The notes under the pieces: generated by a model
The model's input: the letters and a program-made list of their open reading frames with translations, nothing else
The model's database searches: none
Told to the model about the DNA's origin: nothing
NCBI GenBank assembly: GCA_964036315.1
Contig: OZ038488.1
Location: 68,804,842 to 68,868,841, forward strand
Reading direction: 5' to 3'
Length of the DNA: 64,000 nt
From: Acanthosepion esculentum
Lineage: Eukaryota; Mollusca; Cephalopoda; Sepiida; Sepiidae
Program-made: the position numbers and the translations under genes
In this document: piece after piece, positions 9,965-22,215 of the stretch
How the letters are laid out: the number at the start of each line of letters is the position of its first letter
Position numbering within the stretch: the first letter of the stretch is position 1

Positions 9965-12815
9965 TAATAAGATCTTGGATACGTTTTTTAATCATTTCGC
10001 CCCAAATTTGGTTTGGGTTGTTTTGTTTTACGGTATATCAACCTCAATGGGTTATTTAATGACGAGAAGGTTTTGACAATACATGCGTATGAATAGAATA
10101 TATTCTTTGTAAGCTTTATTGATATACTTTTGTCGAGAATCTGGTTTCATTGATGTATTCTTTTCAGATACACGGTTTGTAGAGAAATTGATTTTGACAT
10201 TCTCATTTGGTTTATAATTTTTGGTAGAATCCTTCTATCTGCTTATACATATTGTTTATATTATAATATTTTTGTCTTGAGAGAGCAAGATCTGAGCACT
10301 CGGTTGATATATGTTCAATCGTATATGCAGTTTTACATACTTGACATAATGGTTGAGCTTTTTTTAGTAAGTACGAGTTATTTTCGTATCGCCAATGTCT
10401 ACTCGGGCCAGTACCATTTTATTTTTACGAGATTTTCTAGGAAATGACTTCTATTCTCCTAGTTTGGGCTGGATTGCGAAGGGTTTATTGTTTGAATTAT
10501 CGTCCCAGTACTGCTGCAATTCCTTTTGAATGCATTTATTAATAACCTCCTTAAAATCTGTGTGTGGGTTTTCGTCCTTGTATCGACATTCATATCTAAA
10601 GCAGACTTCGCTGCTCGATCTGCTTCATTATTACCTTTAGCTCTGGCGTGGCTTGGAATCCAACATAGTTTGGTGTCTTTATGCTTGTTAATAGTGCTCG
10701 TCTTGGATAATATTTTCATAATAAGTTGGTTGTTGAATTTTTTCCTTCAAAGCCAGTAGGACGGATTGTGAGTCCGAAAAACTTAGAAATTTTTTTGTTT
10801 GCTCTCTGAGATAATGTTGAGAGCTAGCTCGTTTGCATAAAAGTCTGCAGGGAAAATAAAGCTTACTTTTGGAAGGCTTCTTTTTGGGGGTAATATTTTG
10901 GGTCACTGTTGCACATCCTATCCTCAAAGTTTGACCTGTCTGTATAGATGGGTGTATGGTTAGAGAAGTATGCCCTGAAACTTATTCTGGAATGTGAGTG
11001 GATACGGTTTTTGTTTGGGGAAGTTATGTAGGGATTTCTACTCCTTCTAAATTTAAACATAGGTCATTGTATAATTTGCTTAATTTGCAGAAATGTAGGC
11101 ATTTGATTTTCGTTTTGGAAAACGTAAACCCATTTTCAGTGTCTTATTTGTGAATTTTATTGAGACATTGTTGGAGTTGTCATTCAGTGGTATTCATATG
11201 TCATGATCAGTACATAATTAGAAAATCATTGACATATAGATAACTTCTCACTCTTGGGCTTAGGGTTTTAACTAAGGCGTTTTTTACGCAAAATAGCGTC
11301 ACCAAAAGAACGCTTCCTTGTGGAACCCCTTCTTCTTGATCTTGCAATTCCGATAACGTACTTCTATACAGACTTGAAATTCCGTATGAACTGAATCAGC
11401 CTTCCTTTTAGACTCAGTTCATGCAGATCATTCAAGATACCAAATTTCCATGTTGTATCGTACGCCTTTGCTATTGCCGTGAGGTGCTCTTTCGCAAGGA
11501 AACAAAGGTTTCGAGGCATACTAAGTGATCCATGGTATTTCTTTTTCTTTTCCTAAAAGCACTTTAGTAGTCACTGATTAGGCCGTTAGTTTCCAGGTAC
11601 CAAGCCAACCTGTTGTTGACCATTCTCTCTATAGTTTTACATAGGCAGCTCGTTAGTGCTATCGGCCTGTATCTTTCAGGGTCTTTTGTCATTCTTTCCA
11701 GATTTTGAAATAGGGATGATGAATTACTGTCTCCACATATCTGGGAAGTTGCCACTTGTCTATATGTTGTTATACAATTTTAGTAAGAGTTGTAGTGATT
11801 TGTTGGGCAACTGTTTTATGAATTGATATTGGATATCATCTGGTCCCACGGCTGTATTATGGGCTTTCTTTAAATATTCATTTAGTTCCTTTATAGTGAA
11901 TGGTAGGTTATAGCTCTCAGCATTATTTGATTTAAAGTTTAATTTTTGTTTTTCCGCATTTTGTTTGAGCTTCAGAAATTGTTGTCTACGATTTTTGGCA
12001 GATGAGGTTTTGGAGATTGTTTTGGCTAATTGATCAGCGATATACTTTTTGCCGGTTATTTTACAGTTATTTATCGAGAGATGTTTTATAGCGTTAGTAT
12101 GATGTTTACCAGCTATTTTCCTTATCATATCCCATACAGATTTTGTTTTTGTGGCAGAATTATGTCTGCTGACGTAATTTTTCCAACATTCTTTTTTTTT
12201 TGCTTTTTCTTTTTAATTATTTTCCGTTCTTTTGCTCGAAGTTACTTAAATTATAACAAATTAGAGGTTGAAGGCTGTTTGTTGAAATCTCTCTACTTGA
12301 AAGTTCTTCTGAGCCTGATACCTTCCTTACACTTATCATTGAACGAAGGTCTGTTACGTTATTTTTTTTTGTTTTTTTGTCCTGAACTTTTACTAGATAT
12401 AAGAATTTCCGTAAACATTTCTAACTCCTTGATGTATTTACCTTCAGCAAGTTTATCAGAACATTAGTTTTTAAATTCGTCCCAGTTCACTCCGCCTAAT
12501 TTCCAACGGAGAGGATTTTTATCATTATGTTCTGAATATTGCAGAACAATTGACAAGTGATTACTAACGCTCGTGTCTGCTAGAATGTTTCAAGAGAAAT
12601 CCATATAAATTGATGGATCACATATGGATAAATCCACTGCAGAGTAGCTGCCAGTAAATCGATTCATCGAGGTAGGAGTTTTATCGTTATAAAAACATAA
12701 ATCATTGCTGTTTATAATTATTTCTAAAGCCCTTCCTTTTTGGTTTGTGTCCTTAACAGCCCAATACGGTTCTGTGACAGTTAAAGTCCCCTAGTATCAT
12801 AACGGTGTATTCGGA
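9965..12815 (-). pseudogene. LINE-C, I-like retrotransposon ORF2 (EN-RT-RNaseH-CCHC), 5'-truncated
   Basis: The most complete element here. On the minus strand, in order: endonuclease end with VMILGDFN (about 12,785-12,810) and a MNRFTGSYSAVDLSICDPS stretch (12,620-12,680); RT fingers with NTAVGPDDIQYQFIKQLP (11,815-11,870), then PERYRPIALTSCLCKTIERM (11,625-11,690); palm with YVND at about 11,240, where active RTs have YADD; RNase H with LSFSDSQSVLLAL (10,740-10,790) and LCWIPSHARAKGNNEADRAA (10,610-10,680); and a terminal CxxC...H...C finger, LCQVCKTAYTIEHISTEC (10,300-10,355). The 3' UTR includes TTAAATAACCCATTGAGGTT (about 10,030-10,060). Multiple stops and frameshifts; inactive. C-terminal RNase H favours the I/Nimb group. 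Confidence 0.85.
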
Positions 12816-12927
12816 CCTTCAAAAATGTGGATGATTCTCCACAAAACTATAATCAAATCTCATGTGCTGGTGTCGGTTCTTAAGAACTGACATTCGTACG
12901 TCGAATTCGACGGGAGATTGGAGTGTA

Positions 12928-12928
<1 letters not shown>

Positions 12929-12974
<46 letters not shown>

Positions 12975-13009
12975 CAAGGTCAATATAACAATAACGTGTC
13001 TTATTTTAT

Positions 13010-13046
<37 letters not shown>
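12929..13046. repeat. Two (TA)n arrays flanking a 40-bp linker
   Basis: (TG)n(TA)n, then GACAAGGTCAATATAACAAT...TTATTTTATCAAA, then (TA)n. The linker recurs near 16,823, 16,911 and 17,258, in both orientations. Confidence 0.9.
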
Positions 13047-13084
13047 TATGATGATTGAAATGTTAAGCAGCAAATTTACGTTTA

Positions 13085-13260
13085 ACACTTTCGTACTTCT
13101 CGTATAAGATAATAAAAATATTCATTGCATTTAATTATATTACATTAAATTTATGTAACAACATTCTTAATAAACGATTACTTCATTCATATTGCCCTAT
13201 AAAAATAATTCATTTGTCACTATTTCGTTTTAAATGTTAATCTAAACGAAAATTCAGCAT
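13085..13260 (-). repeat. Dispersed repeat, inverted relative to 16,545-16,710
   Basis: The reverse complement reads GTTACATAAATTTAATGTA, AATTAAATGCAATGAATATT and TTATTATCTTATACGA, nearly identical to 16,627-16,700. Both copies lie next to (TA)n arrays. Confidence 0.75.
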
Positions 13261-13329
13261 ATTTTTTAAAATATAGATATATTATTTGAAAACGTCGAGT
13301 AAATCCAACAGTATGCGATGAAGCAGCTG

Positions 13330-14045
13330 TTCGCTGTCCCCAAAAAAAAGAGTTCCAGGAATTTTTTAAAAGCTTTTCACCAAAGCAAGGCGGCAGTGAT
13401 ACCAACAAGAAAGTGGTTACAGAGAGTGGGAGCAAGAGTAAAGAGATGTGATAGAGGAAAGGATGAAGAGAAGGACGGGAATAGATCAAGGCATCTGGAG
13501 ATGTCGATTGACATTGCATTTGAATAGTTGGAGATTATAGCTATCAGGGAAGCAAGTAAGAGGAAGGTAGTTCCACAGAGAGGAAGTGCGAGACATGAAG
13601 CTATTGGAGTAGAAGAGACGGCTACATTAAACCGTTTCGACAGTGAAAGGGTTGGACTGAGATGCCAGCCTAGTAACACGTTTAAATTCATGCAGTTTTG
13701 GGAACTAATAAAAGTAGCTCGTCGGAGCAGTTACCGTGAAATTATTTGTAGAAAAGACAGAGGGAAGCGACGGCACATTTGTGAGAGAGCGACAGTAAAG
13801 TGCCAATCACATTGCATTTCCGTCTTTGGATTTTGTCGAGGACCTTAAAACGAACAGCGGGAGCACCAGACCATATATGACAGCAGTATTCTATGCAAGG
13901 GAAAATGGTTGATTTATAGATTTTTTCATAAATGGAAACAAAGATGGCTAAAGTGCGTGTCTTCAGAAGGAGACTACTTTGAAGGAAATTAAATGCCGAA
14001 ATGATGTGTTGTAGTTTTCTTTTTATGGCAATAGTCCCGATACGT
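13330..14045 (-). pseudogene. LINE-A 3' portion, longest copy
   Basis: Minus-strand frames: CIEYCCHIWSGAPAVRF-VLDKIQRR (about 13,855-13,915), LSLSHKCAVASLCLFYKYFHGNCSDELL (13,720-13,800), NPFTVETV, then SFMSRTSSLWNYLP and CFPDSYNLQLFKCNVNRHL (13,490-13,590). This is the RT thumb/C-terminal signature of CR1/Jockey-type LINEs. Upstream it adds KRKLQHIISAFNFLQSSLLKTRTLAIF-like sequence to 14,045. It ends near 13,330 instead of reaching the usual CACCCC tail. Confidence 0.8.
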
Positions 14046-14073
14046 TTTGATTAGATAATGTATCTGTATATAA

Positions 14074-14080
<7 letters not shown>

Positions 14081-14133
<53 letters not shown>
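14081..14133. repeat. (TA)n microsatellite
   Basis: Pure TA run abutting the dispersed ribozyme-like repeat. Confidence 0.95.
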
Positions 14134-14134
<1 letters not shown>

Positions 14135-14139
<5 letters not shown>

Positions 14140-14400
14140 GTAATGAAAATCTTGGTAATCCGTATGGATAATCCTAAGGAGGATGAAATCCTGAGAGCTC
14201 AATGTTAAGACAGAGCGAATAATTCAATTTAAAACAAAAACAGACCAATTTAAGGCTCCATTTGTAATAACTTATTTCACCAGAGAATTTTATTTTTCTC
14301 TGGATCTTAGGGCTCCACTTTCAAAGGATGAAACGAGAAATGAATTTAAAATTTACACTTTTGACGGGCAATATTAAGCTTATATAATTTGACAGAAGGT
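14135..14400 (-). repeat. Dispersed repeat with decayed hammerhead-like segment
   Basis: Shares GGTAATCCGTATGG, AGGAGGAT-AAATCC, GAGAGCTCAATGT, AAAACAGACCA, TTATTTCACCA and TTTTGACGGGCA with 50,105-50,335. On the minus strand, 14,262-14,322 reads CTAAGAT (expected CTGATGA), a stem CCAGAGAA/TTCTCTGG, then GAAATAAGTTATTAC. The core is broken, so no cleavage is expected. Adjacent (TA)n in both copies. Confidence 0.6.
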
Positions 14401-15000
14401 GGTGAGTAATAGTGTGAGAGACATGGTCGCGTTTAAAGAGGGAAGGGAGAGTTTTAAAATTTCTTTTTATATTTCTTTTTATCATAATACTTAATATTGA
14501 GGAAGGATGTGGTAAGGATCAGACACTGACCTATTTAATCGGTCAACTCAACGGAAATGATAAGGGAAAAGGAAAAAAGAGAAAAAAGGGAAAAAGAAAA
14601 AAGGGAAAAAGAAAAAAGGGGGGAAGTAAAGCGATAAGAGATGTACGTAGGGCTTTTAAGAGGAAGGAGAGGAGTGATATAGCTTTAGCAATTTAGATAA
14701 AAACAAATTTTAACGTTTCATAATAATTTAAATGTTTAAAAACTTCACAAAGAAATTAAATTTAATGCTTGTTAGCAATTTAAATATTCAACTTCTCCAC
14801 AAATAAATTAGGGATTTAATATAGGCCAAATAGTATATTAATAAACAACAATAATAATAAAAAAATTACTAATAGTAATATTTTAATATTGTGAATGACT
14901 GTTTCTTTTTCCATTGATCGTTTGGCATTTATGGATCCCTTTTCAAGTGATTTTACTTATTTATGTTTCCCTAATTTCCTATTAAATCAGTTTAGTTAGT
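14400..15000. other. No gene seen; purine tract 14,561-14,630
   Basis: Holds a GGGAAAAAGAAAAAA-type tandem purine tract and AT-rich unique sequence. Confidence 0.45.
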
Positions 15001-15002
15001 GG

Positions 15003-15300
15003 AGGCACGGTGGAGTAATAAATAGCGGCGCGATTGAGCAATCGGAGATCCAAGTTCGAAATCCAGTCAAATCCATTACATTCACTTACGTGCTAATACC
15101 CTTCTTCTCCCTCCAGCTATGGGTATATATAGCAGGATAGACCGGGTTCTATGGCCTTGGATGGCAACTGGTCGACCGCAGAAAGAAATGGCAACCTACT
15201 GCGGGAAAAAATCTGCCTCGTCAGTCTTGTATTGAAAGAAACATGATCGCCTACGCATGTATCACGCATGGCACATAACTGACTGAGTTAGGCTTATTTC
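15003..15300 (+). mobile_element. SINE-1, tRNA-derived
   Basis: Head GCACGGTGGAGTAATAAATAGC (A box region), GATCCAAGTTCGAAATCC (B box), then AGCAGGATAGACCGGGTT, GGATGGCAACTGG, AGAAAGAAATGGCAACCTAC, CGTCAGTC and a GCACATAACTGACTGA end. Best-preserved family member. Confidence 0.9.
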
Positions 15301-15394
15301 AGATTACGCTACCACACTCCCCCCCTCCGAAAACTAGACCACGGGACAAGCTTGCGAGACATTGCGCTATAAGAGCCACTAAGTTTGGTCTTGC

Positions 15395-15625
15395 TAATTT
15401 TTTTACATTATGCTTTTTTTTAATTTTATATGCCGTGTCCCTTCTGGGCGTTGATGATCATGGCTCTCCATAACTTCCCATTCTTTTGTAGCGCCTAGCA
15501 ATTTTTGTTTTATTACTATCCTTCCTACCCCATGGTTAGATAAATTACTTGTTGTTTCCTCACTGCCTCTATTGCCTTCGGTATGTCGTGTGACTGAAAA
15601 ATTCTGCAAGGCACACTAATTAGCT
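15395..15625 (-). pseudogene. LINE-B C-terminal fragment
   Basis: Antisense: GTGTCCCTTCTGGGCG, GATCATGGCTCTCCATAACT, CTTTTGTAGCGCC, TTGCCTTCGGTATGTCGTGTGA. The minus-strand protein retains KLLGATKEWEVM, equivalent to the NLLRATKDR region elsewhere. Confidence 0.7.
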
Positions 15626-15629
15626 CTTT

Positions 15630-16540
15630 ACGAAGCTTAACTTAGTCTGGTACAAGGCCACTAGAGGAACGTGGATGGAAAATAAACTTTGCTGCAGTAA
15701 CTATTTAGACTTCAAGATGAGCTCTATAAACATCGATCCACGGTAGCTTTTCTGATTGATAACTTGACAATACCACAATTAGGATCTAATTATTTGTTCA
15801 GAAAACGTGGCGTTCGTTATTTTAGGCCAACTCATAGTACAACTGAAGGACAGAACTGGAGACCTATTTCAAGTCTCGTCGTTTCACAGGGAGCTGGATA
15901 TTTTAGTTTCGGTTTGGGTTTCCTGAAGTCAGCTTACGAAACACTTGCTTTTCACATTTGCTTACGTATGAGATACGTTTATTGTATTTCATCTCGACTT
16001 GATATATTATTTCAATTTTATTCTAAAACAAACTTTTTCTGTGAAATTCACTAAAAATTTAAGAAACTTGGCCTGGTTACTTGGAAACTAATTAAATATT
16101 TTTCATTTTAAAGTTAATTTAATATTCTTCTCCATTAAATTTTTATTCATAAAAGAAAATGCACTAATGATCAACTTTATTGATTTTTGCATTATCTGTA
16201 TTTCTCTTACTACGTTGAATTTTCAACAGACATTTTAATTTTACTTGATTTCTTAATGAAATTTTTTCTATTTTTTCTTCTTAAAATGTTAAAAGTCTTT
16301 ATCAAGAAAGTTAATTTTAATAATGTTTTGTTATGAATAATTTTTAGCAAACTTTTCTTCCGGAGTCATCTTTCTTGGATTCTAATTTCCAAGGCAAAAT
16401 TTATTTCAAAATGTCATTATCTGTGGCATAAATTTAATTTGTTTCTCAATTATATTGTTATGCATAACCACAAATATATTGATGATGAAATTTCATTTTG
16501 GACGAGCAAACTGTGGTTTTCTTTAAAAATGTTATTTAAA
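15630..16540. other. No gene seen
   Basis: A 96-codon open frame (15,764-16,054) has no recognisable motif; beyond 16,060 the sequence is very AT-rich. Confidence 0.4.
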
Positions 16541-16544
16541 GAAT

Positions 16545-16710
16545 ATGTAGAATTTTATTTTAGTTTACTATTTAAAACAAATGAAGTATATTTTATGGTA
16601 ATATCAAATTATGGTAATTTATTAATAATGTTGTTACGTAAATTTAATGTCATATAATTAAATGCAATGAATATTTTTATTATCTTATACGAAATGTACG
16701 AAATATAACC
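16545..16710 (+). repeat. Dispersed repeat, partner of 13,085-13,260
   Basis: Contains GTTACGTAAATTTAATGTCA, AATTAAATGCAATGAATATT and TTATTATCTTATACGA. Inverted relative to the 13-kb copy, 3.5 kb apart. Confidence 0.75.
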
Positions 16711-16729
16711 CTAATCTAAAATCATAATA

Positions 16730-16822
<93 letters not shown>

Positions 16823-16864
16823 CAAAATAATTCACGTTATTGTTATGTTGACTTACTTTGTCAG

Positions 16865-16896
<32 letters not shown>

Positions 16897-17190
16897 ATAC
16901 AAAGATATAGGACAAAGTAAGTTAACAATATATATATATATTTATATATATACATATATAGATAGATATAGATATTGTCATTGTCAATGTATACATATAT
17001 ATATTGTCATATATATATACATATATATTGCAATAGTTATTGTATATATATATATATATATATTGTCATATATATGTATGTATATATGTATATATATTCA
17101 TTATCATTGTGTATATATATATATATATATTCATATTTTCCCATATATATATATGTATATATATATACATATATATATATGTATATATAC

Positions 17191-17260
<70 letters not shown>
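16730..17260. repeat. Microsatellite cluster (TCTA)n/(TA)n/(TG)n
   Basis: (TCTA)n then TA to 16,820, (TG)n at 16,877-16,897, then TA blocks with TTGTCA and CATA interruptions, ending in TA to 17,257. Linkers with GACAAARTAAGTTAACA recur inside and at the end. Confidence 0.95.
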
Positions 17261-17454
17261 CAAAATAAGTTAACATAACAATAGTATATTTATTTCTAAA
17301 CAATAGCTATTTTTACGTTTATTTTTAATAATATATGGTTTTTGTTTTATTCAAACTGTTTTAACAATAATAATTAATTCAAAGAGTAAAATGCATATAA
17401 GATTTTGTACATCCTTATTAACGGATTGGGAAGTGATAAATCACAATCTTATCT

Positions 17455-18195
17455 ATTAATTCATATTATATATTAATTTTGATAAAGAAAAATATATTAA
17501 ATGTGACAAAGAAAAATATATGGTAAAGAAATTTATGTTAATTGTGATAAAAAATATATATATTAATTTTGATAAAGAAAAATATATATTGTGTTAAAAA
17601 ATACATATTAATTATGTTTAAAAAATATATATTTGTTGTGGTAAACAAAATATAAAATCGAACCGAATTAATACGAACGGAATAATTTCTGAGTCGACCG
17701 CCACGTTGTATACATTCGTGTGTTGTGCCGTGCTTTTCTCCTCCAATTTTATTGTACTGAGACTTTTTTCCCTACATTGATTCTTATTGGAAAAATAGTT
17801 TCGTTTTACGAATATTTCGGCTTACGAACTGCCTTCAGGAACGAATTAAATTCGTCAACCGACGTTCCACTCTATATTAATTGTAATATAGAAAAAATAT
17901 GTTAGTAGTGATAAAGAAAAAAAAAATATATATGTATTAATATATATTAATTGTGTTAAAAAAATAAAATATATCAATTTTTAAATAGACAATATATATA
18001 TTAATTGTGGTAAAGAAAAATATATGTTAATTGTGATAAAGAAAAAATATATATTTATTGGGGTAAAGAAAAAATATATATTTATTGGGGTAAAGAAAAA
18101 ATATATATTTATTGGGGTAAAGAAAAAATATATGTTGTGATAAAGAAAATTAAATATTAATTATGGTAAAGAAAAACTATATATTAATTGTGATA
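17455..18195. repeat. Degenerate minisatellite, TTAATTGTGATAAAGAAAAATATATA-type
   Basis: Loose repeats of about 26-30 bp built on TTAATTGTGRTAAAGAAAAA plus ATATAT, at 17,455-17,650 and 17,880-18,195; near 18,055-18,120 three nearly identical TTTATTGGGGTAAAGAAAAA units stand in tandem. Between the two blocks is a 230-bp non-repeat segment containing TTTCGGCTTACGAACTGCC, probably an inserted element of unknown type. Confidence 0.75.
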
Positions 18196-18204
18196 AATGT
18201 TCAT

Positions 18205-18330
<126 letters not shown>

Positions 18331-18426
18331 ATGTATATACCAAGATAAAGAGGTTTAACTTTTCGAGACAAATTATTTTTTGCTCTTAATCTCGACATTT
18401 TTTATTCGATTTTCTCAACGAGTGCT

Positions 18427-18810
18427 GTGAACTACCGCAAACCCACTCCGAAACTAAAAATCTTATTTCCCAATACAGGCTCTCAGTTGTACCGAGAGTT
18501 GACCTCAAGTGAAGAACTCTCTATCACGAAACTTTGCATTGTCTGGCACAAGTCAGTGATGATGAGAGATTCGGTGTCATCGTTGCATGTAAATATCTTT
18601 GTTTTCGATGAAAGAGAAAAAAAACGATTCGATTGTGAGATTAGTTTATTCATCTACAAACGACTTCTAAAAAAAAAACTGAATAAAAACAATCAGATAT
18701 TTTGCAAAGTTTTTTTTAAAATATTCGACCTTTACTTGAAGCTACACCCGCTGCTGCAACGCCTGCTTTTACTAATATCGACTCTTCTTTATTTTCTGTT
18801 AAGTGTTTAA
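18427..18810 (+). other. Open frame of 127 codons, unrecognised
   Basis: Basic N-terminal two thirds and a Leu-rich C-terminal segment (LHPLLQRLLLLISTLLYFLL), with lysine runs from A-tracts. No domain recognised, no splice or promoter context; probably chance or a decayed element. Confidence 0.15.
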
Positions 18811-18999
18811 CAAGTTATAAACTATGATTAACATAGAACAGGTGGCTTCCAAAAACACGTTATCTGTTTCTATTACATGGCCATAGGCCAGTGTTTTGTT
18901 TATATATATTATGTCTGCGTACGGGTGTATGTTTAGGCATCAGTCTTTCATTGATACAGGTTTGATTAAAGAAGACAGGGAATTGTTTTTATTTATTTA

Positions 19000-19625
<626 letters not shown>

Positions 19626-19699
19626 GTTATCTTGACTTGATTACATTAAAGAGAGCGGATGTTTAGGTTGAATGAATGTAAACATTGTCCAAATATTTG

Positions 19700-20145
19700 T
19701 GATCGAGAACTTTCACCTATATTTCTGCTCTTTATCGATCTACGAAGGTTTTGGGCACGTGTCCGGCTCTCACCTATTCAATGACTTTTAAATCTTATAT
19801 AGCTGCCATATCAAAACTGGAGCTGTCCAATCCTCTCTTTGACAACCTTGACAGAGTTCGGAAACGTTTTCCATGAGAAACACTCTGACGATCTACACAT
19901 TCCTTAGTTCGACCAGGTCATAAATTTACAACTAAGTCCCGCTATTCCATATATATAGGAGTGAGCCATCCTCATTCCCTTATAGTTCCATTTGTAAAAA
20001 GGAAGTTCCATTCAGGCATCATCTTCATCGGAGCCGGTACTTTATGGAACAGACTCCAGAGGGGATGCTTCCCCGAGCACAACAATTTTAACCTCTTCAA
20101 GTTTAGAGTCAACCGTTACATATCCTGCATATTCTTATAGTCTGC
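19700..20145 (+). pseudogene. CR1/Jockey-like LINE C-terminus, related to LINE-A
   Basis: Plus frame from about 19,912: FTTKSRYSIYIGVSHPHS, VPFVKRKFHSGIIFIGAGTLW, NRLQRGCFPEHNNFNLFKFR, VNRYISCIFL then a stop at about 20,141. The FxPRTxxLWNxLP-CFPxxxNLxxFKxxVNR pattern matches LINE-A but sequence differs, so a separate subfamily. Upstream (19,700-19,900) carries LFIDLRRFWARVRLSPIQ-like remnants. Confidence 0.65.
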
Positions 20146-20314
20146 ACTTACTTTTCACTAGTACGTCCATACAGCCTCTTTTAGTAACATTCTACCTTCA
20201 GTGGCTCTTGGTTTTTGTACTGGAGGAACAGTTAGTTGAAAAAATAATTCGAACTAAAAGATTATTTTCTGTCGTCTCCGATTATACGGGTATGTATGTG
20301 TAACTAGAATTACG

Positions 20315-20600
20315 ATTTTTTAATCATCTCACTCCAAACAAGGCGATAAGCCACTAAGATTTAAGGGGTTAGTGGATGTAAGAGAATAAAAGAAAAAGAA
20401 AACCTTATGAAGGGGAGAGAACAATAAAAGAACATCAGTTAAGAAGACAGAAGACAACGATTGACATTGCATTTAAATTTTTGAACATCAGTGTTGACCA
20501 GAAAGCAAGAAGCCGGAAGATAGGTTCACAAGGCAGAAGTGCGAGAAAAAATGGTGTTAGCATATTCACACTCATTTGACCAACGCTAACAACCAAGAGG
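20315..20600 (-). pseudogene. LINE-A 3' end
   Basis: TTTTTTAATCATCTCACTCC, AGGCGATAAGCCACTAAG, then ATTGACATTGCATTTAAATT and CAGAAGTGCGAGAAA. Encodes only the last 40-50 residues of the polymerase on the minus strand plus the 3' UTR. Confidence 0.75.
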
Positions 20601-20737
20601 TAGAAAACCTTTTGTTTTTCTCCAGTAGCCCTTTCTTTTCTTTATTATTATTTTTTTTTTTTTGGTTAGGTCCTTAACAGAGGTATACAACTCCGAACAT
20701 CCAGTTTTAATTTGTATAATTCCTTTTTTTAATCAAA

Positions 20738-20806
20738 GTGAGGACAATCTTTTTAGTATTTCTTCTTATTGTACATAAGGAGAAATACTAAAAAAATTGT
20801 CCTCAC
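20738..20806 (+). ncRNA. Near-perfect 30-bp hairpin (69 nt), function unknown
   Basis: GTGAGGACAATCTTTTTAGT...TTCTT (20,738-20,767) is complementary to 20,777-20,806 with about 2 mismatches in 30; loop ATTGTACAT. Size and pairing suit a miRNA-type precursor, but a tiny MITE or foldback relic is equally possible. No second copy in this window. Confidence 0.4.
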
Positions 20807-20982
20807 AAATACAGCTCACACCTTACGAAGACCTTTATGTATGTAAAATATGTGTGATCTTCGATTTTTTTTTTATTATTATTTTTACAAAAATGATTAT
20901 TGGAAGATGTTATGACATTTATGGCCTTATGACACTGGTTGGGACTCGGAAGGAAATGTGTATACAACTGAAATCATAGTAA

Positions 20983-21011
20983 ATAATAATAATAATAATA
21001 ATATTAATAAC

Positions 21012-21051
<40 letters not shown>

Positions 21052-21077
21052 TTAATAATAATAACAATAATAATAAC
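20983..21077. repeat. (AAT)n array with interruptions
   Basis: AAT repeats with ATT and AAC variants. Confidence 0.9.
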
Positions 21078-21358
21078 TAGAAAGACCCGTGAAAATTTAA
21101 CTGTTTTCCTATTTGACTTCTATGATGAATCTTAATTCTTAAGTTAATGACTGAATAAGCTTATGGTCAGTTCTATAACAATGAAATAACCATAGAAATT
21201 TCCTTATCACATCGTTAAATATGTGAGCTAAGAAAATATTACAATAACAATCATAAATATGAATGCTGGTCGTTATTTTAAGTGGGTACAAATGGAAAAA
21301 TTTGAAATCGATAACTTTTTCCATTTCAATAAAACAGCCGCTGAACACCTTTTATCTT

Positions 21359-21625
21359 CCCTTCTTTCTTTCTTTCTTTCTTTCTTTCTTTCACTCATCC
21401 ATTTTCTCACTGAAACCAAGTCGTGTCTCTGATATGTGTTTTGTTTGTCCACGCAATCAAAACGAGATTGTCCATTATTTATGAGGTATTGGCAGGAGAA
21501 ATTAAATACTTCTATCGTTTAATTATTTCATTCATTTTCTCGATGAAACCAAGTAGTGTATTTCCCCCTCTTTCTACGCGATCAAAACGGAATAGCCCAT
21601 TTCACTGGTTTACAAAAGCTTTCTC
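21359..21625. repeat. (TTTC)n followed by an internal 130-bp duplication
   Basis: TTTC repeats at 21,362-21,392. Then TTTCTCACTGAAACCAAGTC (about 21,403) recurs as TTTCTCGATGAAACCAAGTA (about 21,536), each followed by ACGCRATCAAAACG and CCATT; a diverged tandem duplication. Confidence 0.7.
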
Positions 21626-21699
21626 CGTCCTGGGTATGACGATAAACTACATCCGCATCTTGGGTAAGACGATAAAATACATACAACAGCAAGGCCTCT

Positions 21700-21860
21700 G
21701 ATCAGGAGGTTTTGAGGAGCGTTTAACCACCTCTTAATTGCTGGTGTTACCAGGTCCACCCTGACCCGGGGTGGTAGCACCTGTTAGGGTCCTAGCTATG
21801 GGCAAATAGATAACCCCTAACTGGGATCAAAACACTATGAAAGTGTAAAAATATGTTTTA
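21700..21860. other. No gene seen
   Basis: CACCCTGACCCGGGGTGG contains a short inverted repeat; otherwise nothing recognised. Confidence 0.3.
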
Positions 21861-21864
21861 ACAA

Positions 21865-22215
21865 TACAAATACTTTGTAAAAAAAATATTACCAGCAATA
21901 CATTTTTTTAAAATATTACCAGCAATACATTTTTGAACAAAAATTATTGCCCGAAATAGATTTTTGAAGGAAAAAATATCACCAGCAATACATTTTTGAA
22001 AAAAAAAAATTACCAGCGATACATTTTGAAGAAAAAATATTACCCGAAATAAATTTTTTTGAAGGAAAAAATATTACCAGCAATACATTTTTGATTAAAA
22101 AAATATTACCAGCAATACATTTTTGAAAAAAATTATTACCAGAAATAGATTTTTGAAGGAAAAAATATTACCAGCAATACATTTTTGAAAAAAAATATTG
22201 CCAGCAATAAAAATT
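21865..22215. repeat. Minisatellite with a three-unit higher-order pattern
   Basis: Eleven units of about 31 bp. Type A: AATATTACCAGCAATACATT plus TTTGA; type B: CCGAAATAGATTTTTGAAGG. The order is A A B A A B A A B A A, i.e. a repeat of about 92 bp made of three units. Confidence 0.9.

Noticed and set aside
18427..18810. 127-codon frame as a host gene
   Set aside because: No domain, biased to A-tract lysines, no exon context.
21865..22215. Regularly spaced repeats resembling a CRISPR array
   Set aside because: Units are contiguous and diverged with no unique spacers, and the DNA is eukaryotic.
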